Shown here: positions 47,621 through 58,625 of the stretch, one piece after another | Position numbering within the stretch: position 1 is the first letter of the stretch | Layout of the letters: each line of letters begins with the position of its first letter | Assembly (NCBI RefSeq): GCF_023559245.1 | Contig: NZ_CP097462.1 | Location: 2,476,001-2,540,000 of the forward strand | DNA from: Sphingomonas sp. KRR8 | Lineage (GTDB): Bacteria; Pseudomonadota; Alphaproteobacteria; Sphingomonadales; Sphingomonadaceae | Direction of reading: 5' to 3' | Length of the DNA stretch: 64,000 nucleotides | Notes under the pieces: generated by a model | The model's input: only the letters and a program-made list of their open reading frames with translations | Told to the model about the DNA's origin: nothing | The model's database searches: none | Position numbers and translations under genes: made by a program

Positions 47621-49398
47621 CAGGCCGCGATGTCGAAGGGGACGATCTCCCCTGACAGGTAGAGGTTGCGGGCCTTGGTGCGCGACAGCTTGCCCGAACT
47701 GGTGCGCGGCAGGCTGCGCGGCGGCACCAGCTCCACCACCGGGTTGATGCCGGTAATGGCACGGACGCGCTCGCGGATGTCGTCGCGCAGGCGGCCGCGC
47801 TCCTGCGGGTCGGAAACGCGGCAGTGGACCAGCACGGCCGGCTGCTCCTCACCGCTGGGACCGGTGATGGCGAAGGCGGCGATGTCGCCCGACTTGAAGC
47901 CCGGCAGCTGCTCCACCGCCCACTCGATGTCCTGCGGCCAGTGGTTGCGGCCGTTGATGATGATCATGTCCTTGGCTCGGCCAACGATGAAGATGTAGCC
48001 GCCGGACAGATAACCCATGTCGCCGGTGTCGAGCCAACCGTCCTTCATGCAGGCGTCGGTCGATTCCTCGTCGCGGTAATAACCGACCATCAGGCTGGCG
48101 CCCTTGACCCAGACCTTGCCGATCTGGCGGTCGGCCACCAACGCACCATCCGCGTCGCGGATCTCGATGGTCATGCCCTTCACGGGCTTGCCGCAATTGA
48201 CGATCGCCCGATAGCGGCGCGGCCGCTCCTGAGCGGGGGTGCCGGCGCCGGCGAGTTCGCTTTCCTCCACCAGCTCGACCCGGATGCCCTCGCCCGGGGG
48301 CATCAGGCTGACCGCGAGGGTCGCTTCGGCCAGGCCGTAGCTGGGGCAGAAGGACTGGGCCTTGAAGCCGGCATCGGCGAAGGCGTCGACGAACGCCTGC
48401 ATCACGTCCGGACGGATCATGTCTGCGCCATTGCCCGCCACCCGCCAGCGCGACAGGTCGAAGCGGTCGGACGCACGGGTCTGGGATGAGATCCGCCGCG
48501 AGCAGATGTCGTAGCCGAAGGTCGGCGAGTAGCTGACAGTGGTTCCGGGATTGCGGCTGATGAGGTCGAGCCAGGCGAGCGGACGGCGGGCGAAATCCTC
48601 GGTCTTCATGTAATCGACCGAAATCTGCTGCGACAGCGGCGAGAGCAGGCAGCCGACCAGGCCCATGTCATGGTACCACGGCAGCCAGCTGACGCAGCGG
48701 TCGGTTTCCAGCACCTGCAGGCCGATGCCGTGGGCGTGGAGGTTGTCGAGCAGCGCGTGGTGCGTGACGGCGACCCCGTGCGGGAAGCGGGTCGAACCGC
48801 TGGAATATTGCAGGTAGGCGATTTCCTGCGGATCGGCGGCCGGAAGCTCGGCGTCGGCGTCGGGAGCAACGTCCGCCAGGCTTTCCCACGAACGCGCCTC
48901 GACCGAGCGCTTGGCTGCCGCGTCGCTCGCGAAGTCGGCAAGCTCGGCCGGATAGAGGAACAGCTTGGGGTCGCTGCTGGTCAGCATCACGGTCAGCTGT
49001 TCGACATAGGCCTCACGCCCGCCAAAGCTGGTCGGCAGGGGCAGCGGCACGGGCCACAGGCCGGCGTAGATGGCGCCGAAGAAGCAGGCGGCGAAATCAG
49101 CGCCGGTCTCCGCCACCAGGGCAAGCCGGTCGCCCTTGCTGAGCCCAAGCGCGAGGAAGCGGCGGGCGTGGGCCAGCGCATCGACCCGCAGTTCGGCGAA
49201 CGGATACGCCCGCGCGAGATTGCCGCGGGCGTCATGGAAGTTGAGCCCGCGCGCGCCCTGCGCCGCATAATCGAGCGCTTCGCCGAGCGTCGCGAAGTCG
49301 GCGATCCGCCGCGGCAAGGCGTCGATGGTGGGGGTCGCGCCCGGAGGGGCGAGGAGAGTCGAAGCGGAATTGCGGTCGAGCACGCCGATGTCCTGCAT
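47620..49398 (-). CDS. Fatty acyl-AMP ligase (FAAL-like)
   Basis: The 592-residue adenylate-forming enzyme activates fatty acids to acyl-AMP and usually passes them to an acyl carrier protein. It has ALVAETGADFAACFFGAIYAG, the P-loop YLQYSSGSTRFPHGVAVTH, SWLPWYHDMGLVG, CPSYGLAEATLAVSL and DGWLDTGDMGYL, then the C-terminal lysine region PRTSSGKLSR. The WYHDMGL and SSGSTR patterns are those of FAAL and not of plain acyl-CoA ligases. In sphingolipid-making bacteria a related ligase loads the carrier protein used in long-chain base synthesis; whether this one does is unknown. Confidence 0.88.
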   Translation of the reverse strand: MQDIGVLDRNSASTLLAPPGATPTIDALPRRIADFATLGEALDYAAQGARGLNFHDARGNLARAYPFAELRVDALAHARRFLALGLSKGDRLALVAETGADFAACFFGAIYAGLWPVPLPLPTSFGGREAYVEQLTVMLTSSDPKLFLYPAELADFASDAAAKRSVEARSWESLADVAPDADAELPAADPQEIAYLQYSSGSTRFPHGVAVTHHALLDNLHAHGIGLQVLETDRCVSWLPWYHDMGLVGCLLSPLSQQISVDYMKTEDFARRPLAWLDLISRNPGTTVSYSPTFGYDICSRRISSQTRASDRFDLSRWRVAGNGADMIRPDVMQAFVDAFADAGFKAQSFCPSYGLAEATLAVSLMPPGEGIRVELVEESELAGAGTPAQERPRRYRAIVNCGKPVKGMTIEIRDADGALVADRQIGKVWVKGASLMVGYYRDEESTDACMKDGWLDTGDMGYLSGGYIFIVGRAKDMIIINGRNHWPQDIEWAVEQLPGFKSGDIAAFAITGPSGEEQPAVLVHCRVSDPQERGRLRDDIRERVRAITGINPVVELVPPRSLPRTSSGKLSRTKARNLYLSGEIVPFDIAA

Positions 49399-49494
49399 TG
49401 GATGAAAGCTTGGTTCCGAGCTGCCGGGTCACGCATTAACCCGAACTGTAGGCATATCGTAGCTTCAAGCCGGACAGTGTGGCACAAACATGGC

Positions 49495-50046
49495 GTGGAT
49501 GAGGCAGCGCAGCCAACGGGCCGGCGTGAGCGGCGAAAGGCGAAGCCGCTCGATGAGGAACGGCTGCGCGAATTGGCGCTGCATTATGTCGGCCGGTTCG
49601 CGACCACCCGGGCCAAGCTCAAAGCCTATTGCGAGCGCAAGCTGCGGGAGCGCGGCTGGGCTGGCGAGCGCCCGCCCGATGTGGCCGCACTGGTCGAGCG
49701 GATCGGTGAATTGGGCTATGTCGACGACCGGGTTTTCGCGCTCGCCAAGGCGGGATCACTCACCGCTCGTGGCCTCGGTGGGCGGCGCGTGCGGCAGGCC
49801 TTGCACCAGGCCGGCGTCGACGAGGGCGACGCCGAAGGCGGAATGCAACTGGCGGACGAGCAGGCCGGCGAAAGCGCCCTGCGGTTCGCCAGGCGCAAGC
49901 GGATTGGCCCCTTTGCGACCACCAAGGCCGATCAGCCTGCCCGCGAGAAGGCTCTGGCCAGCATGATCCGCGCCGGGCACGGATTCGCCCTGGCCCGGAA
50001 GATCGTCGATGCCGAACCAGGTGAAGAACTTAACTTCGAAGATTAA
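49495..50046 (+). CDS. recX: RecX family regulatory protein
   Basis: RecX inhibits RecA filament growth. The 183-residue protein has the typical triple-helix repeats: LRELALHYVGRFATTRAKLKAYCERKLRERGW, then VAALVERIGELGYVDDRVFALAKAGSL, and GLGGRRVRQALHQAGVDEGDA. The third repeat is less clear. RecA is not adjacent here. The start is ambiguous: GTG at 49495 or 49477; the ATG at 49490 is out of frame. It is divergent from the acyl-AMP ligase gene. Confidence 0.85.
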   Translation: MDEAAQPTGRRERRKAKPLDEERLRELALHYVGRFATTRAKLKAYCERKLRERGWAGERPPDVAALVERIGELGYVDDRVFALAKAGSLTARGLGGRRVRQALHQAGVDEGDAEGGMQLADEQAGESALRFARRKRIGPFATTKADQPAREKALASMIRAGHGFALARKIVDAEPGEELNFED

Positions 50047-50143
50047 TTTTTGATTTATTCATGACAGCGGCGGAACAGCTTTGGCTTTGTTCGCTTCCTC
50101 GTGCTATGGTTGCTCGGTGCAACGGGATAGTGCGTTAGGGGAA

Positions 50144-50701
50144 ATGTCACAGGACGGCGAGGCGGATCACGCTTTGACCGAAGGGACCTCCCGTCTGCGC
50201 GGCCGGGTCAAGTGGTTCGATGCGACACGCGGCTTCGGCTTCGTCGTCTGCGACGAACTCGAAGGCGACATCCTCCTCCATTTCACCGTGCTCAAGGAGC
50301 ATAACCGCCGGAGCCTCCCCGAAGGAGCGCTTGTGGAAGTCGAGGTGGTGCGGCAAGACCGCGGCCTACAGGCGAGCCGCGTCCTGTCGATCGACCTCTC
50401 CGACGCGCTGATCCCGCGGGCCGTGCCCGCCGTCAGCACGGCCGAACGTGCCGACCGGCAGGCGCTGCTCGACGAAGCGGGTCCGTTCGAGCCGGTGGAG
50501 GTCAAGTGGTTCAATCGCGTCAAAGGCTATGGGTTCTTGAATCGCGTCGGCGATTCCTCGAACGACATATTCCTGCACATGGAAACGGTGCGTCGGGCCG
50601 CGCTCGGCGAACTGGAACCGGGTCAGGTGCTGGAAGCCCGAATCGCGGAGGGCAAGAAGGGACTGACGGCCGTCAGTCTGCGCGAGCCCGGACAAGACTG
50701 A
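50144..50701 (+). CDS. Tandem cold-shock domain protein
   Basis: The 185-residue protein has two cold-shock domains. The first (about residues 16-85) has GRVKWFDATRGFGFVVCDE with the RNP1-like GFGFV, and the second (about 115-183) has VEVKWFNRVKGYGFLNRVG with GYGFL and NDIFLHMETV. Two-domain CSPs are typical of alphaproteobacteria; they bind single-stranded RNA or DNA and can regulate stationary-phase functions. The ATG at 50144 follows AGGGGA. The stop TGA overlaps the putative CTG start of the next gene. Confidence 0.9.
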   Translation: MSQDGEADHALTEGTSRLRGRVKWFDATRGFGFVVCDELEGDILLHFTVLKEHNRRSLPEGALVEVEVVRQDRGLQASRVLSIDLSDALIPRAVPAVSTAERADRQALLDEAGPFEPVEVKWFNRVKGYGFLNRVGDSSNDIFLHMETVRRAALGELEPGQVLEARIAEGKKGLTAVSLREPGQD

Positions 50702-51159
50702 TCGCCCTGGCGCTGCTGCTGCCGCTGCCGCTCATGGCCGCGGCCTGCCAGCCGAGCACCAGTGAACAGGGCCTGGGCAAGGCGCCCTCGGGCCTTGAGC
50801 AGAAGATCCTCACCATTCGCACCGCTTCGGGGCAGCTGCACAAGTTCACGGTGGAGGTCGCGCGCTCGGAGGAAGAGCAGCAGCAGGGCCTGATGAACCG
50901 GCAGAGCCTGGCGCCCGATCGCGGCATGATTTTCCCGTATGAGACGCCGCAGCCGGTCAGCTACTGGATGAAGAACACCTTCATCCCGCTCGACATGCTG
51001 TTCGTCCGCGCCGACGGGACGATCGCCAAGATCGACACCGCCGTGCCGCTGAACCTGGAGCCGGTGCCGAGCCTCGAGCCGGTCACCCTGGTGGTCGAGA
51101 TTCCCGGTGGCCGCGCGGCGGAGCTGGGCATCAAGGTCGGCGACCGGGTCAGCTGGTAG
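50698..51159 (+). CDS. DUF192 lipoprotein with unclear start codon
   Basis: The DUF192 domain is clear: EEEQQQGLMNRQSLAPDRGMIFPYETPQPVSYWMKNTFIPLDMLFVRADG, then IPGGRAAELGIKVGDRV. Upstream is a hydrophobic stretch IALALLLPLPLMAAACQ that looks like a lipoprotein signal with the lipobox Cys. No ATG, GTG or TTG is in frame between the cold-shock gene and this signal. The first fitting codon is CTG at 50698, which overlaps the cold-shock TGA (CTGA) like other coupled pairs in the window. Function of the family is unknown. Confidence 0.75.
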   Translation: MIALALLLPLPLMAAACQPSTSEQGLGKAPSGLEQKILTIRTASGQLHKFTVEVARSEEEQQQGLMNRQSLAPDRGMIFPYETPQPVSYWMKNTFIPLDMLFVRADGTIAKIDTAVPLNLEPVPSLEPVTLVVEIPGGRAAELGIKVGDRVSW

Positions 51160-51212
51160 GCGCTCATCGCCGGTGCTTGCACCGGCGGCGTTGAGCGGGC
51201 AGGAGCCGCGCC

Positions 51213-51587
51213 ATGGGAATCCTCGGCAGCATCTTCACCTGGTGGAACGGAGCGACGATCGGCACGTCGCTGTTCATGCGTCGCCACGGCACGCAGGTCG
51301 GCAAGGACGATCTCGGCAACCTCTACTTCACCGCCGGCGCCCGCCGCATGGTGATCTACGCCGGCAGCAATGACGCCAGCCGGGTGCCGCCCGAGTGGCA
51401 GAGCTGGCTGCGTGGCCAGATCGACGACGTGCCTGAGAAGGCGCTGGGGCCGCGCCGCGCTTTCCAGACGCCGGCGCAGCCGAACCTCACGGGAACGGGC
51501 GAGACCTATCGCCCGGCCGGTTCGCTGAGCCGTGGCGGGAAGCGGGCGGCGGCAACGGGCGATTATCAGGCCTGGACCCCCGAATAA
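51213..51587 (+). CDS. NDUFA12-family complex I accessory protein
   Basis: The 124-residue protein is of the NDUFA12/B17.2 family. It has SIFTWWNGATIGTSLFMRRHG, GKDDLGNLYFTAGARRMVIYAG, then PPEWQSWLRGQIDDVP and PNLTGTGETYRP. In alphaproteobacteria this subunit is an accessory part of NADH:ubiquinone oxidoreductase and is usually encoded away from the nuo operon, as here. The nuo genes are not in the window. The DUF2155 gene follows at once. Confidence 0.92.
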   Translation: MGILGSIFTWWNGATIGTSLFMRRHGTQVGKDDLGNLYFTAGARRMVIYAGSNDASRVPPEWQSWLRGQIDDVPEKALGPRRAFQTPAQPNLTGTGETYRPAGSLSRGGKRAAATGDYQAWTPE

Positions 51588-51588
51588 G

Positions 51589-52215
51589 GTGAGCAGGCGA
51601 GCGCTAACCGCGGCCTCGCTGGTCCTGCTGCTCGCGGGCTGCAATGGCGCATCCGGCGGCAACGCCGCCGACGGCGCCAACGTCCAGACCGCCAATGTGG
51701 TCACCAGCGGGAACGAGCAATTGCCGGCGGGCACTACGCCCCTGCGCGAGCGGATCGCGGTGCTGGGCTTCCTCAACAAGCGCAACGGGATCAGCCAGGA
51801 ACTGACGCTGAAACCGGGCCAGGCGGTTCGGATCAAGGATGCGGTGGTCCGGGTCGGCGCGTGCGAGACGACGCCGCCGTGGGAGTTCGACAAGCTGACC
51901 GGCGCCTTCGTGCAGCTTGATGTGCAGCAGCCCAGTGGAACGTGGAAGCGGATCTTCTCCGGCTGGCTCTACAAGGAGTCGCCGTCACTCAACGTCGTCG
52001 AACACCCCGTCTATGACGTCTGGGTCAAGAATTGCGTGATGAACTTCCCCGAAGGACCATCCTCGCCAGCAACCCCAGCAGCGTCGAGCAATGCCTCCAG
52101 CGCTGCAAAGTCGCCCTCGCGCGGCACGGCGGCGGCTGAACCGTCAGCCGATGAGCCGGCCGACGACGCGCCGGTCACGGATACGCCCACGGCCGCCGAC
52201 AGCAACGCGACGTAA
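51589..52215 (+). CDS. DUF2155 lipoprotein
   Basis: The 208-residue product starts with GTG at 51589 and has a lipoprotein signal ([13 protein letters not shown]). The DUF2155 core follows ([46 protein letters not shown] to [10 protein letters not shown]), with two cysteines that may pair. The function is unknown; the gene is often next to the NDUFA12 gene in alphaproteobacteria. The last 55 residues are Ser/Ala/Thr/Pro-rich and low complexity. This tail is encoded antisense to the C-terminus of aat (52011-52215). Confidence 0.85.
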   Translation: MSRRALTAASLVLLLAGCNGASGGNAADGANVQTANVVTSGNEQLPAGTTPLRERIAVLGFLNKRNGISQELTLKPGQAVRIKDAVVRVGACETTPPWEFDKLTGAFVQLDVQQPSGTWKRIFSGWLYKESPSLNVVEHPVYDVWVKNCVMNFPEGPSSPATPAASSNASSAAKSPSRGTAAAEPSADEPADDAPVTDTPTAADSNAT

Positions 52216-52745
52216 TCGTCGCGGCTGACCACCTCCGCACCCAGCGAGGCGAGGTGGTCGGTGATGAACTGGCAATCGAGCAAGGTGAAGCCGCCGGCGC
52301 GAAGCCGCGCCACCAGCCAGGCCAGCGCGACCTTGGATGCGTCCCGCGTTCGACTGAACATGCTTTCGCCGAAGAAGGCGCGACCCAGGCGAACACCATA
52401 GACACCGCCGACCAGTGCGCCGCCCTCCCACACCTCAATGCTATGGGCGCGGCCGAGCCGGTGGAGGTCGGTCATGGCGTTGGCGATCGGCGGATTGATC
52501 CACGTCTCCGGCCGGTCCGCGCAACCTTCGAGCACGCCGGCGAAGTCGCGGTCGCGAGTGACCGTGAATTGACCGGAGCGCATTCGCCGCGCGAGCGATC
52601 GCGACACATGGAAGCGCTGCAGTGGCAGGATCGCCCGTTCGCGCGGCTCGACCCAGAACAGGTCCTCGCTGTCGCGGCTCTCGGCCATCGGGAAAATGCC
52701 GGTGGCGTAGCCCTGAAGGACGAGGCGGAGGTCGAGCACGGTCAT
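52011..52745 (-). CDS. aat: Leucyl/phenylalanyl-tRNA-protein transferase
   Basis: Aat adds Leu or Phe to proteins with N-terminal Arg or Lys, marking them for ClpS/ClpAP. The 244-residue protein has [83 protein letters not shown] and a [28 protein letters not shown] block near the end. The final 60 residues are low complexity and end [12 protein letters not shown]; they overlap the end of the DUF2155 gene by 205 bases on the opposite strand. The start is the ATG at 52745. Confidence 0.93.
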   Translation of the reverse strand: MTVLDLRLVLQGYATGIFPMAESRDSEDLFWVEPRERAILPLQRFHVSRSLARRMRSGQFTVTRDRDFAGVLEGCADRPETWINPPIANAMTDLHRLGRAHSIEVWEGGALVGGVYGVRLGRAFFGESMFSRTRDASKVALAWLVARLRAGGFTLLDCQFITDHLASLGAEVVSRDDYVALLSAAVGVSVTGASSAGSSADGSAAAVPREGDFAALEALLDAAGVAGEDGPSGKFITQFLTQTS

Positions 52746-52795
52746 GAAGTTGTTGGGCTCAAACGCAGGCGGGACAAGATGGCTTCCGGTGAAGT

Positions 52796-55147
52796 TCAGG
52801 CCGGGGTGATGCCGTCCCGCTCGCCAAGTGAGAAATATTCGGGGGCGATGGTCATGTTGACGGTGAGCCCCGGCGCGGCCCAGTCGTAGGAAACCGTTCC
52901 CCGCAGCTGTCGCTCGATGCTGGCCTTGATCAACCGCGAGCCGAAGCCCGAGCGAGTCGGTGGCTTGTCGCGACTGGCTGAACCGCCGCGCTCCTGCCAC
53001 ACCAGCAGCAACCGGCCGTCGTCTCCGATCGACCAGGAAAGCTCCAGCTGGCCGTTGCTCGACGCCAGGGCACCATATTTGGCGGCGTTGGTGGCAAGTT
53101 CGTGGAGCACCAGCGCGATACTCTGCGCTGCCGCCGGGCGGAGCAGCAGCGGCGGGCCGTCGAGCGTCACGCGCGCGTCCTGTTCCTCGGCATAAGGGGC
53201 GACCTCCTCACGGGCGAGGCCAGTGAGCTCGACGCCCTCCCAGCGCGCGTCGGCAAGCAGGCTGTGGGCGCGTGCCAGCGACTGGATGCGGCCGATGATG
53301 CCCGCCTTGAGCTGTTCACTGTCCTCAGCCCGGGTCAGCTGAACCACGGATTGCACCACGGCCAGCAGGTTCTTGGCGCGATGGTCGACCTCGCGCGCCA
53401 GCAGGCGCTCCCGCTCCTCCGCGATCTTCTGGGCAGTGACGTCGGTGACCAGCCCGATGACCTCTATCGGCTGTCCAGCCTCGTCGCGCAGGATGGTGCC
53501 GGTGTCCGACACCCAGGTGATCCGCCCGTCGTCCCCGACGACGCGATATTCCAGCGCAAATCGCTCATAGCCGGCAAGCGCGCTGGCAATCGTCTGGCGG
53601 AACTGGGGCAGGTCGGCGGGGTGGAGGTGCGTCTCCCAGCCTTCCTTGGTGGGGGCCAGACCGTCCGGCTTGAGGCCACACAGCTCGGACATCACGGGAT
53701 CGCGCACGACCTCGCCGGTGACGAGGTCAAATTCGTATAGGGACGAGCGCGCCCCGCGCTGGGCGATCTCCGCCCGTCGGGCGAGCCGCTGCAGCTCCTT
53801 CTCCTGCTCGCGCCGTTCAGTGACGTCGGTAGAGATGCCGACGATGCCCGCGATCTCGCCGTCGCTCTGCCGCAGCGGCGCCTTGACCGAGAAGTAGGTC
53901 CGGACCTTGCCATCGACGGTGAGATCTTCCTCGACCTCCGTCGGCTCGCCCGTCGCCACGACCATGCGGTCGTTGGCGCGGAAATTTTCCGCCTGTTCGG
54001 TGGACGTCAATTCCAGATCGGTCCGGCCGAGCACTTCCTCAGCCGTCCGCTCATAGAGGGTGAGCAGGGCGCGATTGCCATAGATGAACCGCCCCTCAAG
54101 GTCCTTGGCATAGATGAGGCTGGGCGCGGCATCGCCGATCAGGTTGAGGAGCGAGGTCGTCCGCTGGAGCTTGCGACGGGTGGCGAGCTCTTCGGCGGCG
54201 ATCTGGCGGAGGCGGCTCTGCGTGTTCCGCTCGTCCATCGCCGCGGCCAGCAGCAAGGTCGTGACCGCCGTTACCGCCAGATATTGCTGAAGGAGGATGA
54301 GGCCCCCTTTCTCCGGTTCGGGAACGAACGGGCCATAACCCTTGATCGTCCCCACGCAGGCAAGGGTGCTGAGCAGCAGCAGGGCCAACGCCGCGCCCCG
54401 CACCCGAAAGGCCAGCGCCAGCCAGACCAGGGCCGGGTAGACGGCCCAGGAACGCGAGGTCGAGTCCCCAAAGAAGACCATTACGCAGAGTGCCGCGAGG
54501 ATCAGCAGGGCGGCGCACAAGTGAATGAACGAGGCTCTCCCGGGGAGGTCGTCGTCGCTGGTGCCAAGCGTGCTCAGGACCAGCGCCGTGACCGTTAGTA
54601 TCCCGACCGCATCGCCGAAGAACCAGGTTTCGCTCGCTGCAAACAGCTCCGGCGGGGCAAGCACGCCGGTGCCGAGCAATGCGCCCACCCCCGCGAAAGT
54701 CGAGATGGCGCTGGCGAGGGCGGCGGCGGCAATGAGGAGCAGAACGTCGCGGATGGTCGCCAGGCGGTCAAAGCCCGGCTCGGCGACGCGCCGGATCAGT
54801 GTCACCGCCGCGACTGCCCCGGCCGCATTGCCGGCCGCGATGATCAACTGGCTCAACCAGGAATGCTGGGCGCCGCTCACCTGGATCGCCACAAGCACGG
54901 CCAGGAAGATAGCCGGGAACAGGCGCCGACCGGCCAGCAGCAGACCGGCGACGGCGATCCCCGACGCCGGCCAGATCGGCGAGGCGGCGCCGGCTATGGT
55001 CGCCCAGTGAAGCCCGCCCCATGCGGCGACGGCATAGCTCGTGAACAGCAGGGCGAAGGCAATCGGGTAGGGGTACCGACCACCCCCAGCCGTCCCGTCG
55101 CGCTGCGCGGGCCCCCGATCGGCCGCAACAAGCGAGGCTTGGTTCAC
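52796..55147 (-). CDS. MASE1-PAS-HWE sensor histidine kinase
   Basis: The 783-residue protein starts with about eight membrane helices of a MASE1 sensor (residues about 25-300; [19 protein letters not shown]), then PAS domains (about 335-450 and 465-580, with [15 protein letters not shown] and [17 protein letters not shown], the typical PAS-PAC ends), and an HWE-type kinase: His in [31 protein letters not shown] and the W-x-E in VWQERGG, GFGSRLI for the ATP lid. HWE kinases are abundant in alphaproteobacteria and often feed into general stress response signalling. No response regulator is beside it. Confidence 0.92.
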   Translation of the reverse strand: MNQASLVAADRGPAQRDGTAGGGRYPYPIAFALLFTSYAVAAWGGLHWATIAGAASPIWPASGIAVAGLLLAGRRLFPAIFLAVLVAIQVSGAQHSWLSQLIIAAGNAAGAVAAVTLIRRVAEPGFDRLATIRDVLLLIAAAALASAISTFAGVGALLGTGVLAPPELFAASETWFFGDAVGILTVTALVLSTLGTSDDDLPGRASFIHLCAALLILAALCVMVFFGDSTSRSWAVYPALVWLALAFRVRGAALALLLLSTLACVGTIKGYGPFVPEPEKGGLILLQQYLAVTAVTTLLLAAAMDERNTQSRLRQIAAEELATRRKLQRTTSLLNLIGDAAPSLIYAKDLEGRFIYGNRALLTLYERTAEEVLGRTDLELTSTEQAENFRANDRMVVATGEPTEVEEDLTVDGKVRTYFSVKAPLRQSDGEIAGIVGISTDVTERREQEKELQRLARRAEIAQRGARSSLYEFDLVTGEVVRDPVMSELCGLKPDGLAPTKEGWETHLHPADLPQFRQTIASALAGYERFALEYRVVGDDGRITWVSDTGTILRDEAGQPIEVIGLVTDVTAQKIAEERERLLAREVDHRAKNLLAVVQSVVQLTRAEDSEQLKAGIIGRIQSLARAHSLLADARWEGVELTGLAREEVAPYAEEQDARVTLDGPPLLLRPAAAQSIALVLHELATNAAKYGALASSNGQLELSWSIGDDGRLLLVWQERGGSASRDKPPTRSGFGSRLIKASIERQLRGTVSYDWAAPGLTVNMTIAPEYFSLGERDGITPA

Positions 55148-55262
55148 AGTGACGTCAGTGTATGCCGGAACCGGCGCGCCGCAATGCGTTATTTGGGCCG
55201 CTATGGCAGAAAACCTGCGAATCCTGCCAAGGACTTAGGGAGCGAAAGCGGAGGTTGGCGGC

Positions 55263-56615
<1,353 letters not shown>

Positions 56616-56616
56616 C

Positions 56617-57105
56617 TTATTCGATCACGAACAGCGGCTGGTCGAACTCCACCGGCTGGGCGTTGGCGACCATCACCTGGACGATTTTGCCCGCCCGCGG
56701 CGCGACGATCGGGTTCATCACCTTCATCGCCTCGACGATCAGCAGCGTATCGCCTTCGCGCACGGTATCGCCGGGCGAAGCGAACGGCTTGGAGCCCGGT
56801 TCGGCGGACAGATAGGCAGTGCCGACCATCGGCGACCTGACCACTTCGCCAGCCGGCAGCGCGTCGGCGGCGGCAGCCGCCGGAGCTGCGGCGGGAGCCT
56901 GGGCCGGAGCGGCGGCGGGCGCAGGCGCCGCGACCATCGCCACCGGGTGGGCCGCGGTCAGTTCACGCCGGACGCGGATCTTGCGGTCGCCGTCCTCGAC
57001 TTCGATCTCGCTCAGCTCGTTGGCGGACAGCAGCTCGGCCAGTTCGCGCACCAGCGCGCTGTCGACGCGCATCTGCTTGCCGGTCTCGCCCTTGTCGTCG
57101 GCCAT
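56617..57105 (-). CDS. accB: Biotin carboxyl carrier protein of acetyl-CoA carboxylase
   Basis: AccB carries biotin between AccC and the carboxyltransferase. The 162-residue protein has an N-terminal helical part ([25 protein letters not shown]), an Ala/Pro-rich hinge (about residues 55-82) and the C-terminal biotinyl domain with the biotin lysine in EAMKVMN and [14 protein letters not shown] before it. The ATG at 57105 is the conserved start; the longer open frame overlaps aroQ. accC begins 1 base after its stop. Confidence 0.97.
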   Translation of the reverse strand: MADDKGETGKQMRVDSALVRELAELLSANELSEIEVEDGDRKIRVRRELTAAHPVAMVAAPAPAAAPAQAPAAAPAAAAADALPAGEVVRSPMVGTAYLSAEPGSKPFASPGDTVREGDTLLIVEAMKVMNPIVAPRAGKIVQVMVANAQPVEFDQPLFVIE

Positions 57106-57142
57106 GGTCACTTCCCTGTCACTTGAAACGCGGGGCGCTCTG

Positions 57143-57574
57143 TCAGAGCCGAGCGGCGGCGTCCAGTGCCAGCCGGTAGGAAAGCGCGCCGAACCCACTG
57201 ATCGATCCCTTGCAAACCGCCGAAATCAGGCTGCGGTGCCGAAACGATTCGCGTGCGTGCGGGTTGCTCAGGTGAACCTCGATCACCGGGGTAGCGATGG
57301 CCGCCACGGCATCGCGCAGTGCCACCGACGTGTGGGTGAAGCCGCCGGCGTTGAGGATGACCGCGTGCGAGCCATCGGCCTGCGCCTCGTGAAGCCAGTC
57401 GATCAGGTGGCCTTCGTGATTAGACTGGCGCACGTCCACTTCCACATCCAGCCCTGACGCCTGCGTGTGCAGGTCGCCGGCGATGTCGTCGAGCGTCGCC
57501 GAGCCGTAGATGTCCGGCTCACGGCTGCCGAGCAGGTTGAGGTTGGGGCCGTTGAGAACAAGGATCTTGCGCAT
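57143..57574 (-). CDS. aroQ: Type II 3-dehydroquinate dehydratase
   Basis: AroQ removes water from 3-dehydroquinate in the shikimate pathway. The 143-residue protein shows ILVLNGPNLNLLGSREPDIYGS (with the catalytic Tyr), QSNHEGHLIDWLHEA, ILNAGGFTHTSVALRDA and VIEVHLSNPHARESFRH. The start is set to the ATG at 57574, which gives the usual MRKILVLNGPN. It leads the aroQ-accB-accC cluster and is divergent from thiS with only 38 bases between them. Confidence 0.96.
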   Translation of the reverse strand: MRKILVLNGPNLNLLGSREPDIYGSATLDDIAGDLHTQASGLDVEVDVRQSNHEGHLIDWLHEAQADGSHAVILNAGGFTHTSVALRDAVAAIATPVIEVHLSNPHARESFRHRSLISAVCKGSISGFGALSYRLALDAAARL

Positions 57575-57612
57575 TGCGGCGCTGACCTGCGCCACCTAGA
57601 TGCGGTCCGTCA

Positions 57613-57831
57613 ATGAGCGAGACCGAAACCCACTCCATCTCCGTCAATGGAGAGCATCGCCGGATCCCCGCCGGAACGACCGTCGCCGGTCTGGTCCAGG
57701 AAATCGGCTTCGATCCCGCCCGTGTGGCGGTCGAACGCAATCTCCAGATCGTCCCCCGCTCGACCCTCGCCGACGTGCTGGTCGAGGACGGCGACGACTA
57801 TGAGATCGTCCATTTCGTCGGGGGAGGCTGA
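57613..57831 (+). CDS. thiS: Sulfur carrier protein ThiS
   Basis: The 72-residue ubiquitin-fold protein ends in VHFVGGG, whose C-terminal glycine becomes thiocarboxylate to supply sulfur for the thiazole ring of thiamine. The internal [21 protein letters not shown] and [10 protein letters not shown] are family patterns. The last glycine codons of the gene (GGGGGAGG) also serve as the ribosome site of thiG. No TPP riboswitch fits into the 38-base upstream spacer. Confidence 0.95.
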   Translation: MSETETHSISVNGEHRRIPAGTTVAGLVQEIGFDPARVAVERNLQIVPRSTLADVLVEDGDDYEIVHFVGGG

Positions 57832-57833
57832 GT

Positions 57834-58625
57834 TTGAACGCGCCGCAGAACATCGACCCTGACACGTGGACCGTTGCCGGGCGGACCTTCCGCTCGCGGC
57901 TGATCGTGGGCACCGGCAAGTATAAGAGCCTGGAGCAGAATGCCGCGGCGGTCGCGGCCTCGGGGGCGGAGATCGTCACGGTCGCGGTGCGGCGGGTCAA
58001 CGTGTCGGACCCGAACGCGCCGATGCTGTCGGACTATATCGACCCCAAGGTCACCACCTACCTGCCCAACACAGCCGGCTGCTTCACCGCCGAGGAAGCC
58101 ATCCGCACGCTTCGCCTGGCCCGCGAGGCGGGGGGTTGGAACCTGGTGAAGCTCGAGGTGCTGGCCGAGGCCAAGACGCTCTACCCCGACATGATCGAAA
58201 CGGTCCGAGCGACCGAGCTCCTCACCAAAGAGGGGTTCGAGGTGATGGTCTATTGCACTGACGACCCCATCATGGCCCGTCGCTGCGAAGAGGCCGGCGC
58301 GGTGGCGATCATGCCGCTGGGCGCGCCGATCGGCTCAGGGTTGGGCGTCCAGAACCCGGTCACCATCCGGCTGATCGTCGAGCAGGCGAAGGTGCCGGTG
58401 CTGGTCGACGCCGGCGTCGGGACCGCAAGCGATGCTGCGGCGGCAATGGAGCTGGGCTGCGACGGCGTACTGATGAACACCGCCATTGCGGAGGCCAAGG
58501 ACCCGATCCTGATGGCCCGGGCGATGAAGGCCGCGGTCGAGGCCGGTCGCCTCGCCTATCGCGCCGGCCGCATGCAGAAGCGCCGCTACGCCGACCCGTC
58601 GAGCCCGCTGGCAGGATTGATCTGA
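57834..58625 (+). CDS. thiG: Thiazole synthase ThiG
   Basis: ThiG builds the thiazole phosphate from DXP, dehydroglycine (or another glycine-derived unit) and ThiS-thiocarboxylate. The 263-residue TIM barrel has [14 protein letters not shown] with the Schiff-base region, [44 protein letters not shown], and [29 protein letters not shown]. It starts with TTG at 57834, placed about 6 bases after a GGGGAGG ribosome site in the end of thiS. The next gene overlaps its stop (TGATG). Confidence 0.95.
   Translation: MNAPQNIDPDTWTVAGRTFRSRLIVGTGKYKSLEQNAAAVAASGAEIVTVAVRRVNVSDPNAPMLSDYIDPKVTTYLPNTAGCFTAEEAIRTLRLAREAGGWNLVKLEVLAEAKTLYPDMIETVRATELLTKEGFEVMVYCTDDPIMARRCEEAGAVAIMPLGAPIGSGLGVQNPVTIRLIVEQAKVPVLVDAGVGTASDAAAAMELGCDGVLMNTAIAEAKDPILMARAMKAAVEAGRLAYRAGRMQKRRYADPSSPLAGLI

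Noticed and set aside
57575..57612. TPP riboswitch upstream of thiS
   Set aside because: The spacer to aroQ is 38 bases, too short for a riboswitch, and no thi box is seen.
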